The notes beneath the pieces were generated by a model. The model was not told the origin of the DNA, did not search any database, and was given only the letters and a program-made list of their open reading frames with translations. A stretch of DNA of 44,559 bases from Bacteroidetes bacterium MED-G20. GTDB taxonomy: Bacteria; Bacteroidota; Bacteroidia; Flavobacteriales_D; Parvicellaceae. Positions within the stretch are counted from its first letter, which is position 1, and every line of letters starts with the position of its first letter. The stretch is from positions 1-44,559 of the forward strand of contig CAJIYZ010000067.1 in assembly GCA_905181675.1 (NCBI GenBank). The letters are read 5' to 3'. The position numbers and the translations under genes are program-made. Positions 9,398-18,051 of the stretch are shown here, piece by piece.

Positions 9398-9724
9398 ATG
9401 ACAACAAAGAAAACCTCCGAAATCACCTTCCAAGTAAATTATATTATTTACGAGAAAAATGATACTGCTATATTGCTTGATGGAGCAGTTAAAATAGATG
9501 ACAAAAACTATTATACTTCAATTCCTTTAGACCTTGTAAGGTTTAGCCATTTATGTGAAAAAACAATTGGCTTCCAAAACACTAATTATTTGTGGAGTAG
9601 ATTGACTGGGAATAGCGACCAAGTATGTGAAATTGCCCCAAAAAACCATCTAGGTAAGGATTTAATTTTTTCTACCAACGAAACATTTCTTAACCAACAT
9701 TTATTTCAATTAAAAACTGCATAA
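9398..9724 (+). CDS. Unrecognised 108-aa protein paired with HIRAN protein
   Basis: I do not recognise this family. ATG 9398 is preferred to the TTG at 9374, which would lie inside the predicted -7 box. The protein is soluble, with no signal peptide or membrane segment. The first half looks like beta-strands (SEITFQVNYIIYEKND, then AVKIDDKNYY). The second half contains two Cys residues about 20 apart from each other in hydrophilic sequence. Its stop is one base before the ATG of the HIRAN-domain gene, so the two are almost certainly cotranscribed and possibly act together. Upstream is the 9341-9359 palindrome. A DNA-related or regulatory function is only suggested by the partner. Confidence 0.6.
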   Translation: MTTKKTSEITFQVNYIIYEKNDTAILLDGAVKIDDKNYYTSIPLDLVRFSHLCEKTIGFQNTNYLWSRLTGNSDQVCEIAPKNHLGKDLIFSTNETFLNQHLFQLKTA

Positions 9725-9725
9725 A

Positions 9726-10067
9726 ATGAAAACATTAGCAATTTCTAAAAACATAGAAGTCATACTTCCTAAGATGGGGATAATGACACATTTAGTAGAA
9801 CTTACAAGGCATGATTATATTTATGTTAAAGACTCTATTAAAATTAATGATTTACTCACCATTGAATCTGATAAAAGTAGATTTTGGGAAGAGAATTCTT
9901 TGGCAATATTTTATAGAGGGTTCAAACTTGGATATTTAAACAATTCTATAAATAAAGTAGTTCAAAAAATGATTAATAAATTTGGATACGTTCAAGTTGT
10001 TTTGAAAAACAAACCCAAGGGAAATAACCCCTTTGAAGGTCTAGATGTTTTAATTGAGATTGGATAA
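9726..10067 (+). CDS. Stand-alone HIRAN-domain protein
   Basis: A 113-aa protein consisting essentially of one HIRAN domain. The segment NSLAIFYRGFKLGYLNN corresponds to the family signature (N-A-[IV]-x-V/F ... G-x-[KR]-[IVL]-G-Y-[IL]). The preceding ITESD-like strand and the final FEGLDVLIEIG strand complete the small beta fold. In eukaryotic HLTF/Rad5 the domain binds DNA 3' ends at stalled forks; free bacterial copies are common but poorly studied and are presumed DNA- or damage-associated. It follows the 108-aa unknown gene by one base. Its stop codon directly abuts the stop of the convergent EnvC-like gene, with no intervening base. Confidence 0.7.
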   Translation: MKTLAISKNIEVILPKMGIMTHLVELTRHDYIYVKDSIKINDLLTIESDKSRFWEENSLAIFYRGFKLGYLNNSINKVVQKMINKFGYVQVVLKNKPKGNNPFEGLDVLIEIG

Positions 10068-11276
10068 TTATTTTGCCAGCCAGATAGAAGGGTTGACGGT
10101 ATTTAATCCTTCGGCTAAAATTCTCCAAATTTCAAAATGAGCTTCTGAAATGCCAGATTCTTTAGCAAGAAGTTTACCAACTTTATCTTTAGTTTTAATG
10201 AGGTCTCCTTTTTTCACATAAACTTCTTGTAAATTAGCGTATACCGTTCTGTATTCTCCATGGCTTACCATTACCACTCTTCCTGCCCCTGGAATTATAA
10301 GAACACTTGTGACTTTTCCACCAAAAACAGCACGAACATCTGCATTTTTAGATGTAGTAATATCAATCCCGTTATTATCAACTATTGCCGTACTTACTAA
10401 ATGGTGTTGATGCTTTCCATATCTACTTGTAATTTCCCCTTTTTCAACGGGCCAAATTAACCTTCCCTTATTATTGTTGAAATCTTTAGAAAGCGCCTTT
10501 CCTTCTGGTGTAGAATCAAACTTTGATTTTTTCAACTTCTCTAAGGCTCTTATCTCATCCTCAATTGCTTTCTTGACAGCTTTTGCGATCTCTTTTCTTT
10601 TTAAATTGTTTTTTTCTAAATCGTCAGCTAGAGTCTGCTCATTACTTTTAATTTTTTCCAACGATATTACTTGGATATTCTTATCATTTTGGTAATCAAT
10701 TTTTTCCTGCTTTTTATTCTCTAACAAGAATTTTTTTCTTTTAATTTCTTCGAAGTATTCACTTTTTTTAATTTCAAGTTCAATTTGTGTTTTTTTAATT
10801 CGATCGATTTGTTTTAAACGATAATCCTTATAATACTGTATATATTTCATTCTGTGAAAAGCTTCAGAGAAAGTAGAAGAAGAAATTATATATAAAAATT
10901 TATAATTAGGATCTCTATTCTTAAAAGCATAAAGAATCATTTTTCTGTATTCTTCCTTTAATATTTTATTTGTATTGGTTAAAGAACTTATCTGTCTATT
11001 AATTTCTTTTATTTTCTCATCCATTTTCCTAAGCTGAAAACTGTAATTATCTATTAATTTTTGCCTGTATTGAATTTGCTTATTGACAATATTTATTTCA
11101 CTAAGTGTAAGTTTTTTTGTTGCTCTGGTTTGGCTAATTAGTTCTTTTGTATGCTCAATTTTCTGCAATAAATTTTTTTCTTGTCTTTTGAGTAAATCAC
11201 TTTTCTTTTGACCGAAGAATAAACAAGGAAGCAACAACGCCCCAAGTATTAAAATATGTTTTAATCCTCTAATCAT
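10068..11276 (-). CDS. EnvC-like murein hydrolase activator (degenerate M23/LytM)
   Basis: An exported 402-aa protein. The signal peptide ends LLPCLFFG with Gln next. Residues about 25-260 form a long Lys/Glu/Gln-rich coiled coil in two blocks, as in EnvC. Residues about 275-400 are a LytM/M23 domain (WPVEKGEITSRYG opening). The usual zinc ligands are changed: the H-x3-D motif reads NNGIDI with Asn for His, and the final H-x-H reads EAHFEIW with Ala for the first His. The YAHL-like segment is YANL. This argues for an activator that controls an amidase during septum splitting, rather than an active endopeptidase. It is the last gene of the envelope operon and overlaps the DUF4292 gene by 8 bases. 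Confidence 0.85.
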   Translation of the reverse strand: MIRGLKHILILGALLLPCLFFGQKKSDLLKRQEKNLLQKIEHTKELISQTRATKKLTLSEINIVNKQIQYRQKLIDNYSFQLRKMDEKIKEINRQISSLTNTNKILKEEYRKMILYAFKNRDPNYKFLYIISSSTFSEAFHRMKYIQYYKDYRLKQIDRIKKTQIELEIKKSEYFEEIKRKKFLLENKKQEKIDYQNDKNIQVISLEKIKSNEQTLADDLEKNNLKRKEIAKAVKKAIEDEIRALEKLKKSKFDSTPEGKALSKDFNNNKGRLIWPVEKGEITSRYGKHQHHLVSTAIVDNNGIDITTSKNADVRAVFGGKVTSVLIIPGAGRVVMVSHGEYRTVYANLQEVYVKKGDLIKTKDKVGKLLAKESGISEAHFEIWRILAEGLNTVNPSIWLAK

Positions 11277-12108
11277 TAAAATTTACAGATTGGTATTTAT
11301 TGTCAATACTATTGAAAGGGAATTTTTGAGGCACGTCAAATTTGATATTTTTATAATTTATTAAAATATTATATGCCACTTCTGAATTTCTAATTATAAA
11401 CTCAATATCCATAGGGAAGTATTGATTATTTATTTTTCTCCAGTTTTTATAAGTGATGTTAATTTCAGAATGATTAGACGGAAAAAGTATATTTATTCTA
11501 TTGCACTTAAAGGTAAATGGATCAATCCATGATTGATAAATATAATCGGCTACTTTTTTAGTTTTGTTATTGGTGATTCTTTTAGTTTTTCTCTTTCTAT
11601 GAGAAAGTAATTGGTACTCATTATTTTTTACTTGAAGAATAAATTTACCTTCTAAATGCTTTAGATAAGACCTACCCATTAGTAAATCTTCAATTAGGGG
11701 ATATGAGATTGACAAATTTAAATCATCCTCAAGACCTAAAAAGGATCCCTTGAAATACAATTTCTCTGGATATTCAATAATCATTTTGACGGAATCTTTT
11801 TTAAACTCTCCTCTGTAGATTCTCTTTTTAAACTTAGAAATATTGAGCCAAATTAAACTGTCGGCTTTAGATCTAATATTTATATCTAATTCTTGCGGAT
11901 CCTCATTATTAATAGTAATTAAAGCATCCCCCCTTGCTTTTAACCATTCAATATCTAACTCATATTTTTTTATTGAATCTAAAAGTTTTTTTTCATGAAG
12001 CACTTTCACGACTTTACCTTCTTCTACATTCTTGATCATACTACAAGAAACAGAAATAACCAAAGTGAAAATGCTTACTAAAATTTTATTCAATAAATTT
12101 ATTCTCAT
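11269..12108 (-). CDS. DUF4292 family lipoprotein
   Basis: A 279-aa lipoprotein. The lipobox ISVSC lipidates Cys22. The rest is a hydrophilic, strand-rich domain that fits the Bacteroidota DUF4292 family, recalled as regularly found between a TPR gene and an M23 gene. Motifs include DIEWLKARGDA near residues 50-60 and a central series of short strands (SLIWLNISKFK, YPEKLYFKGS) resembling LolA/LolB-type lipoprotein carriers. A role in envelope biogenesis is inferred from fold and context only. The start overlaps the upstream TPR gene by 23 bases and the end overlaps the EnvC-like gene by 8, so the three are translationally linked. Confidence 0.78.
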   Translation of the reverse strand: MRINLLNKILVSIFTLVISVSCSMIKNVEEGKVVKVLHEKKLLDSIKKYELDIEWLKARGDALITINNEDPQELDINIRSKADSLIWLNISKFKKRIYRGEFKKDSVKMIIEYPEKLYFKGSFLGLEDDLNLSISYPLIEDLLMGRSYLKHLEGKFILQVKNNEYQLLSHRKRKTKRITNNKTKKVADYIYQSWIDPFTFKCNRINILFPSNHSEINITYKNWRKINNQYFPMDIEFIIRNSEVAYNILINYKNIKFDVPQKFPFNSIDNKYQSVNFND

Positions 12109-13786
12109 TTATTTTTTGAATTAACTCCTTTGAATACTCTCCATTTACTTCTGCTTTTTCCCAAAAAGTAACAGCTTTTTTCTTCATCCCTAATTTAAAA
12201 AGAACATCTCCATAATGTTCTAATATCTCCCCAGACTTTTCACTGCTACTTATAACAGCTTTAAATAAAATTTTTTCAGCTTCTTCATATTCTCCTCTTT
12301 GAAACATCACCCATCCATAGGTGTCAGTATATGTGGAATTATTTGGAAACTTTTCTATTACTTTTAATATTAATTCTTTTGCTCTTTCGAGATTGACTTT
12401 TTCTAGTGCTAAATAATAGCTGTAATTATTCAAAAGGTTAATATTTTCAGGATTTAAAGCTAAAGACATTTCGTAATAATCAAATGCTATTTTGAATTTT
12501 TTTAACCCATAATAGGCGTCGCCAATTTGTTGAGTAAAATCACTTTCTAGAAAAGAGTCATTAAAAACTAATTTTTTTCCTTTTTTTAGGAATTCAACAG
12601 CGCTGTCAAAGTTTTTTTCTTGGTTTAAGGCTATTCCTAAAGCTAGATAAAGAAATGGTTGATTTGGGTGACTTTCTAATGCATTTTTACTATCTCGAAC
12701 AGTAACTCCTAACTTTTTTCTCGAAAGAGTTGAAGAAATTAGTTGAGTCCAAGCTTCAAATGGAAGAGGGTTAATTTTTAAAGATTCTCTAATATAGAAG
12801 CAAGCAGTATCTTCTTTTCTTTGATGCATCTTTAAATTCCCTAGAAGAAGTAAAACCTCGCTGTTCTTAAAGTCTGCTTTTAGAAAACTTTCTGCAAGCT
12901 CACATATCTGATCAATATTATAAGGGCTTTTATCATCGTAAGAAATTTGAAGCAGCATTTGTTTTTTCAAATTATTTTCAACTTCTAAAGAGTTCATTAC
13001 ATTAAGAAGTTCATTATAAGCCTTTAAAGATTCTCTATTTTTATAGAAATATTGAAACAACGAAAGTCTAACTAATCCGTTTGAAGAATCAATAAGCATC
13101 ATTTTATCCAAAATAGACTTTGATTCCGATGTCTTATTAATATTCTGATAGTACTCTGCCAATAACCCTAAGCCCCTTATGTTCTCAGGGTTAAAAGCAA
13201 CTAATTTTTCAAGTTCCCTAGTTGCATTTTTTTTATCTTTTAGGTAAATATAGATTTGGTGTTTTTGTATAGATAAATCATCACTGATGCCAATTTTTTC
13301 TTCTATTTTGTCAAGAGCTTTAAGTGCTTTTTTGTACTTACTATCGTTTAAAAGTTCTTCAGTAAATGAAAATAAGTAGGGTGTTTTCTCTGGTTTTATT
13401 TCAATTAATTTTGAAAAAACAGCAGCACTTTTCTTATGATTTTCATTTTCTTTATACATCAATGCTAAATTGGCTAGATACCATTCATTATCTGGGGATA
13501 TTGCAACTGCAATATTTGCATATTCTAGCGCTTTTTTGGGTTGATTTAGATTTAAATAAATTCCAGAAAGCTCAAAATTAACAACTCCGCTTTTTGGATT
13601 TAGTTCAAGACATTTTTTGTATAAGGAATCTGCCGAATATAGATCGCCACTAACTTTTGAACCAGTTGCCTCAATAAGACATTTTATAAAAGATCTATCA
13701 TCCAACATATTATTCTGTTGAGCAATTGCTTGTTGAGCAAAAAACAACACTAAAAAAACATAGATAATTTTTAAGTTTTTAATCAT
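12086..13786 (-). CDS. Exported tetratricopeptide-repeat protein
   Basis: A periplasmic or outer-membrane-associated scaffold. ATG 13786 (566 aa) is chosen because it begins directly with a signal peptide (IKNLKIIYVFLVLFFAQQAIA, Gln next); the track's 28 extra N-terminal residues overlap dut. The mature protein consists of consecutive 34-residue TPR units from about residue 35 to the end. Recognisable pairs include LELNPKSGVVNFELSGIYL, ISPDNEWYLANLALMY and FPNNSTYTDTYGWVMFQRG. TPRs mediate protein-protein contact, here presumably with its operon partners. In flavobacterial genomes this gene commonly sits upstream of DUF4292 and M23 genes, as here. The dut gene ends 16 bases upstream. Confidence 0.85.
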   Translation of the reverse strand: MIKNLKIIYVFLVLFFAQQAIAQQNNMLDDRSFIKCLIEATGSKVSGDLYSADSLYKKCLELNPKSGVVNFELSGIYLNLNQPKKALEYANIAVAISPDNEWYLANLALMYKENENHKKSAAVFSKLIEIKPEKTPYLFSFTEELLNDSKYKKALKALDKIEEKIGISDDLSIQKHQIYIYLKDKKNATRELEKLVAFNPENIRGLGLLAEYYQNINKTSESKSILDKMMLIDSSNGLVRLSLFQYFYKNRESLKAYNELLNVMNSLEVENNLKKQMLLQISYDDKSPYNIDQICELAESFLKADFKNSEVLLLLGNLKMHQRKEDTACFYIRESLKINPLPFEAWTQLISSTLSRKKLGVTVRDSKNALESHPNQPFLYLALGIALNQEKNFDSAVEFLKKGKKLVFNDSFLESDFTQQIGDAYYGLKKFKIAFDYYEMSLALNPENINLLNNYSYYLALEKVNLERAKELILKVIEKFPNNSTYTDTYGWVMFQRGEYEEAEKILFKAVISSSEKSGEILEHYGDVLFKLGMKKKAVTFWEKAEVNGEYSKELIQKINENKFIE

Positions 13787-13802
13787 CAATTTTATAGAAA
13801 AG

Positions 13803-14240
13803 TTATTTTTTACCTGTGCTTCCAAATCCTTCTTCCCCTCTTTGACTAATAGAAATCTCTGTTGTTTCAATAAAATTTGGTATTTCGTACTTAGATAAAA
13901 CCATTTGAGCTATTCTATCTCCGCTATTAATTTCAAAATCTTCGTTAGATAGATTTATCAAAAGAATTCCGATTTCCCCCCTATAATCAGAATCAATAGT
14001 ACCAGGACTATTGATTACTGTAATTCCATTTTTATAAGCAAGACCGCTTCTAGGTCTTATTTGCACTTCGTATCCAAACGGAATTTCCATTTTAAGACCA
14101 GTAGAAACCAATCTCCTTTCCATCGGTTTTAATATTATTTTATTTTCAATGTAAGCTCTTATATCCGCACCAGCTGCTCCAGAAGTAGCTAAACTAGGGG
14201 TTTTGTTATTAGAACTATTTACAATTTTTATAGAAACCAT
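13803..14240 (-). CDS. dut: dUTP diphosphatase (trimeric dUTPase)
   Basis: Hydrolyses dUTP to dUMP and pyrophosphate, limiting uracil in DNA and feeding dTMP synthesis. At 145 aa from ATG 14240 it has the usual trimeric length; the longer track ORF runs into the flippase gene. All five family motifs are visible in order: AGADIRA, PRSGLA, GTIDSDYRGEI (with catalytic Asp and uracil-stacking Tyr), GDRIAQMV and the C-terminal RGEEGFGSTGK that closes over the substrate. It is likely active. It sits inside an envelope operon, 14 bases after the flippase and 16 before the TPR gene. Confidence 0.95.
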   Translation of the reverse strand: MVSIKIVNSSNNKTPSLATSGAAGADIRAYIENKIILKPMERRLVSTGLKMEIPFGYEVQIRPRSGLAYKNGITVINSPGTIDSDYRGEIGILLINLSNEDFEINSGDRIAQMVLSKYEIPNFIETTEISISQRGEEGFGSTGKK

Positions 14241-14254
14241 TACCAACTTTTTTT

Positions 14255-15772
14255 TCAATTTATCAATTTTCTGGGTCTTTCTACAAAATATACTAAAACT
14301 ATGTAGCATGCCAAAAGAAAGGCATGAAATCCATATTGTTCAATAGTGTAATTAATAGAAATATTAAAGTCTATACTCAGCCAATAAATTAACCCTCCAG
14401 CAATAAAATAAAACACTATTTTCTTTAAGTTATAGGGGACTTTGTAGTGGTATTGGCCGAAACAATAGCTAATTATCATCATAGAGCCATAACAAAATAA
14501 AGTTGCATAAGCAGATGCTTCATATCCATATTTAGGGATGAATATAAAGTTAATTATAAGGGTAATTAAAACACCAATAATTGAAATAATTGCACCATAA
14601 ATTGTTTTTTCAGATAGTTTGTACCAAATCGATAAGCTTGTGTAAATACCCAAACAAATATTGGCGCCTAGTAATATAGGAACTACTTTAAGTCCACTCC
14701 AAAATATAGGGTTTGGAATAAAGTACTTAAATAGGTGTAAAAATAGAGTCATCACTAAAAAAGTGAAAACAAGAACAATGACAAAATAATTCATGACTTT
14801 AGCCAATGTTTCCTTTGAGTTTTTGCTAGATTCATTTTTGAAAAAGAATGGTTCAGATGCATATCTAAATGCTTGAATAAACATACTAACTATCATTGTT
14901 ATTTTGTAATTAGCTCCATAAATCCCGTTTTGGGAAAGCGCCATAGACAATGCTTGAGAGCTGTTTTTCGCATCTCCATTTTCTAAATATTGATTGAACA
15001 GAATAGACTTAAGCATTGCCCTATCCAACGTTTCATTGACAACATAGGCTAGCCCAACTAAAAGCATTGGCCCCGCATAGCTAATCATTTGTTTGAGAAT
15101 GGTAAAGTCAAAAGTCCCTTTAAAATTCATTATTGGAATTAAAACTCCAAACTTTATTATACTGGAAATAAGATTAGAAATGAATACATAACCAACGCCA
15201 ATTTCAGGATTGTATAGATTTTCGGTAATCCAGTTATTATTTCCGCTTTCATATGCTTCTTTACAATAGATAAGAAAAAATAAGTTTAGAAAAATATTTA
15301 CCCCAACATTAAGAAGGTTGACAAGGGCAAACTTCTTTGCTCTTTCTTGAAGTCTTAATTTAGCCAGCGGTATGGATGAAATAGCATCTAAACTTACAAT
15401 TAAGCTAAACCAAATAATATATTCTTTATGGTTGGGATACTTAAGCCAATCTGCGATATTTTGGGAGAATATAATAGCTACACCTACAAAAATCGCTGAG
15501 GTGGTAACTAAAGAATATAAAGTATTGGAATATATATTTAGCTTTCCATCTTTATTTGTTGTTGAAAATCTAAAAAATGCAGTCTCCATTCCGTAAGTAA
15601 GAAAAACTACCAAAAATGCTACATAGGCATACATTTCTGTAATTATTCCGTACTGCTCATTGGAAAATTGAAGAGCATATAAAGGAGTTAATAAAAAGTT
15701 TAAAAATCTCCCAATAATACTGCTTGTGCCGTAAATTGCTGTTTGATTAATTAATTTTTTAATAGAACTCAA
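14255..15772 (-). CDS. Oligosaccharide flippase (MOP/Wzx-like)
   Basis: A polytopic inner-membrane protein (505 aa, about 12-14 helices) of the multidrug/oligosaccharidyl-lipid/polysaccharide exporter superfamily. The N-terminus (INQTAIYGTSSIIGRFLNF) is the classic polysaccharide-biosynthesis start, with conserved Gly/Arg in the first helix and a YAxxF segment. Such proteins flip lipid-linked glycans or related precursors across the membrane. The cargo cannot be read; O-antigen, capsule or lipid-linked peptidoglycan precursor are all possible. No glycosyltransferase genes are nearby, so this is not a polysaccharide locus. It starts two bases after the enoyl-CoA hydratase stop. Confidence 0.88.
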   Translation of the reverse strand: MSSIKKLINQTAIYGTSSIIGRFLNFLLTPLYALQFSNEQYGIITEMYAYVAFLVVFLTYGMETAFFRFSTTNKDGKLNIYSNTLYSLVTTSAIFVGVAIIFSQNIADWLKYPNHKEYIIWFSLIVSLDAISSIPLAKLRLQERAKKFALVNLLNVGVNIFLNLFFLIYCKEAYESGNNNWITENLYNPEIGVGYVFISNLISSIIKFGVLIPIMNFKGTFDFTILKQMISYAGPMLLVGLAYVVNETLDRAMLKSILFNQYLENGDAKNSSQALSMALSQNGIYGANYKITMIVSMFIQAFRYASEPFFFKNESSKNSKETLAKVMNYFVIVLVFTFLVMTLFLHLFKYFIPNPIFWSGLKVVPILLGANICLGIYTSLSIWYKLSEKTIYGAIISIIGVLITLIINFIFIPKYGYEASAYATLFCYGSMMIISYCFGQYHYKVPYNLKKIVFYFIAGGLIYWLSIDFNISINYTIEQYGFHAFLLACYIVLVYFVERPRKLIN

Positions 15773-15774
15773 TT

Positions 15775-16548
15775 CTAAAAATTAGGTTTTCTCTTTTCTA
15801 AGAATGCGTTGGTTCCTTCAAAAAAATCTTCAGTTTCAAAACAGCTGCCAAAAGAATCTATTTCAACCTCAAATCCATCTATGCTTGAATTAAATCCTGC
15901 ATTTATCGATTTAATAGCAGCAGATATTGCATTTGGTGAGTTTTTAGCAATTTGAAGAGCCATTTCTTCACATTTTGGAATTAAATTATTTGCTTCAACT
16001 ACATTATTAACCAATCTGTAATTTAGAGCCTCATTTGCATCAATCATTCTTCCAGTAGTAATCATCTCAAAAGCTTTCCCTTTCCCCACTAATTGAGCAA
16101 GTCTTTGAGTACCTCCATAGCCTGGAATAACTCCTAAACTAACTTCAGGCAACCCCATTTTAGCATTATTAGATGCTAGTCTAATATGACAAGACATTGC
16201 GAGTTCTAGACCCCCCCCTAAAGCAAAGCCATTAATTGCTGCAATTATTGGCTTTGGAAAATTCTCAATGAAATCAAATAATTTATTTTGACCATCTTTT
16301 GCAAGATTCTTCCCTTCTTCTTTACTGAATTGAGCAAATTCTTTTATGTCGGCTCCAGCTACAAAAGCTTTTTCCCCAGATCCAGTAATAATAACTGATT
16401 TTACATTTTTATCATTTTTTATTTTCTCTAGCTGCAGATTTAGATTGTCAATCAGCTTGTTATTCAGTGCATTTAATTGAGTAGGCCTGTTCAAAGTAAA
16501 TAGAGCAATACTGTTTTCTATTTTAACAAGTATATTTGGTATTTCCAT
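15775..16548 (-). CDS. Enoyl-CoA hydratase/isomerase (crotonase family)
   Basis: A cytosolic crotonase-fold enzyme of 257 aa that probably hydrates short-chain 2-enoyl-CoA in beta-oxidation or butyryl-CoA-type pathways. It has the CoA/oxyanion region (AFVAGADIKEF; ALGGGLELAMSCH) and both catalytic glutamates of true hydratases: Glu in GGGLELAM (about residue 115) and Glu in LPEVSLGVIPGYGGTQ (about 135). It is the first gene of the six-gene envelope operon, although its metabolic function does not obviously match. ATG 16548 has an AT-rich upstream region with no clear -7 box. Substrate preference (crotonyl-CoA or longer) is not readable. Confidence 0.9.
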   Translation of the reverse strand: MEIPNILVKIENSIALFTLNRPTQLNALNNKLIDNLNLQLEKIKNDKNVKSVIITGSGEKAFVAGADIKEFAQFSKEEGKNLAKDGQNKLFDFIENFPKPIIAAINGFALGGGLELAMSCHIRLASNNAKMGLPEVSLGVIPGYGGTQRLAQLVGKGKAFEMITTGRMIDANEALNYRLVNNVVEANNLIPKCEEMALQIAKNSPNAISAAIKSINAGFNSSIDGFEVEIDSFGSCFETEDFFEGTNAFLEKRKPNF

Positions 16549-16622
16549 AGTGATATTATATATAAAAATAGGATATATTAACTTACAAATTATAAAATGG
16601 GAACTCTTTTAGAGTAGGAGTT

Positions 16623-16826
16623 TTATTTTTTGCTTAAAAACTCTGTTTTTAATAGGTGAGTAAGTCCAATACCAATCCAATAAATGGAAATAAGCTCAAG
16701 AGATTCTATAAATATATTCCAGCTTAAACTTCCAAAAAACCCTTTTACAAATATTATTTGATAGCTTTTAAAAATTATTATTAATAAAGTAAATAAGACA
16801 TGTAAGTACAGTTTTTTTTTATTCAA
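16623..16826 (-). CDS. Small two-helix membrane protein
   Basis: A 67-aa ORF with two hydrophobic segments (about residues 7-25 and 42-60) separated by a short loop. No family is recognised. It lies ten bases downstream of a lipoprotein gene on the same strand, which supports reality, as does the clean Lys-rich start and end. It could still be a chance AT-rich ORF; confidence is moderate. Confidence 0.5.
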   Translation of the reverse strand: MNKKKLYLHVLFTLLIIIFKSYQIIFVKGFFGSLSWNIFIESLELISIYWIGIGLTHLLKTEFLSKK

Positions 16827-16836
16827 CCCAAAACGA

Positions 16837-17211
16837 TTACTGAATATAAATTACTTTTTCTGTAGTAGACATTTCTACAATATTTATAACGCCCATAAAA
16901 ACACCATCAATCTCAATATCAAGAACTGCAAATCCGCCTTGACCATCCTTATATCCATCGCTAAAATCGAAAGAAGCAGCCCCGTTAGACAAGGTTTTTT
17001 TAACAATATCATAAAGGGGAGTATTTCCTCCATTTGAATTATCAAAAAATAGACGAACGCTAATATTTTCAACAGGTTCATTTGTATTGTTGTCCAGAAC
17101 TCTAATGATAGCAATAGTTTGATCGGGCTTGTAGCAAGAATTTAAACTAGAAAAACATATTAATATGCTTGAAATTATTAATCCCCTAGAATATGTTTTG
17201 AACAAATTCAT
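16837..17211 (-). CDS. Small lipoprotein with carboxypeptidase-regulatory-like fold
   Basis: A 124-aa lipoprotein with lipobox SLNSC (Cys26). After the anchor comes IAIIRVLDNNTNEPVENISVRLF, the typical opening of a carboxypeptidase-regulatory/Ig-like plug fold ('V-x-D-x2-T-x-x-P-V-x-x-A/I-x-V'). Next is a Gly-rich loop and ASFDFSDGYKDG, typical of the second half of such folds. These domains occur in surface lipoproteins of Bacteroidota. The role is unknown. It is divergent from the cyclophilin gene, with about 120 bases of shared promoter region. Confidence 0.65.
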   Translation of the reverse strand: MNLFKTYSRGLIISSILICFSSLNSCYKPDQTIAIIRVLDNNTNEPVENISVRLFFDNSNGGNTPLYDIVKKTLSNGAASFDFSDGYKDGQGGFAVLDIEIDGVFMGVINIVEMSTTEKVIYIQ

Positions 17212-17330
17212 TTATTCATCTGGAATTTGAGACATAAAAATTTCATTTTTCAAAAAGATATTTTTCAAATATTTTAGATTAATATATACTATTGTCTTAC
17301 TTTGCAATATAGAAAAAATACAGGATTTAA

Positions 17331-18050
17331 ATGTTTAGAGCTTTAAGAAATATATTTTTTGGAATGGCAGTTTTGCTTTTTATTAGTTGTTCCGTATTTA
17401 AACCAAAAATTTCATCTCCTATGGAAACCAGGATTGAAATGACAACATCTGAGGGTTTACTTACGATAAAGCTTTACAATGAAACTCCATTGCACAGGGA
17501 TAATTTTATTAATTTAGTAGAAAATAACTTTTATGACGGGGTGAAATTCCATAGAGTTATTAAGGGTTTTATGGCTCAAGCAGGAGATCCAAATTCTAAG
17601 AAAGATGACTTTAAAGGGCAATTGGGTCAAAATAGCGAAGGAGAAACAATTCCTGCAGAAATTAATCCAAATTTCTTTCATAAGAAAGGAGCCTTGGCTG
17701 CAGCCAGGATGGGAGATAACGTAAATCCCGAGAAAAAATCTAGTGGAAGCCAATTTTACATTGTTCAAGGGCGAAAACTTTCTTTAACCCAACTCACCCA
17801 AATGGAGAGTAGAATTAATCAAAAAGAAAAGCATTATCAAAGTACAGAAAATGAATTTCATTTTTCAGATACTGCCAAAAAGCTCTATCAGGAAATTGGT
17901 GGAACTCCTTTTTTAGACAATGGTTATACAGTTTTTGGAGAAGTTATCAAAGGAATAGAAATAGTCGATAAAATTTGTTCTGTTAAGACGGCCAAAGGCG
18001 ATAAGCCAATATCCGCAGTTACAATTTTAGCGGCTAGAATTATTAAATAA
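17331..18050 (+). CDS. Lipoprotein peptidyl-prolyl isomerase (cyclophilin type)
   Basis: Catalyses cis-trans proline isomerisation to assist folding of exported proteins; 239 aa. The lipobox LFISC lipidates Cys20, placing the enzyme at the periplasmic or outer membrane. The cyclophilin core shows FINLVENNFYDGVKFHRVI (with the catalytic Arg), FMAQAGDP, GALAAARM, SGSQFYIV and GYTVFGEVIKG. Between SQFYIV and the last strands sits an extra segment of about 50 residues (RINQKEKHYQSTENEF...), a bacteroidotal-type insertion. A -7-like TTACTTTG (17297-17304) lies about 27 bases before the ATG. pheS follows after one base, so the two are coupled. Confidence 0.92.
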   Translation: MFRALRNIFFGMAVLLFISCSVFKPKISSPMETRIEMTTSEGLLTIKLYNETPLHRDNFINLVENNFYDGVKFHRVIKGFMAQAGDPNSKKDDFKGQLGQNSEGETIPAEINPNFFHKKGALAAARMGDNVNPEKKSSGSQFYIVQGRKLSLTQLTQMESRINQKEKHYQSTENEFHFSDTAKKLYQEIGGTPFLDNGYTVFGEVIKGIEIVDKICSVKTAKGDKPISAVTILAARIIK

Positions 18051-18051
18051 T

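Noticed and set aside
16603-16620. ACTCT-TTT-AGAGT hairpin downstream of the 67-aa gene, considered as terminator
   Set aside because: Only five AT-rich base pairs and no proper T-run on the minus strand.
16884-17114. 76-aa ORF in another frame of the small lipoprotein gene
   Set aside because: Hydrophobic composition arises from frame shift; the lipoprotein frame has a clear lipobox and start.
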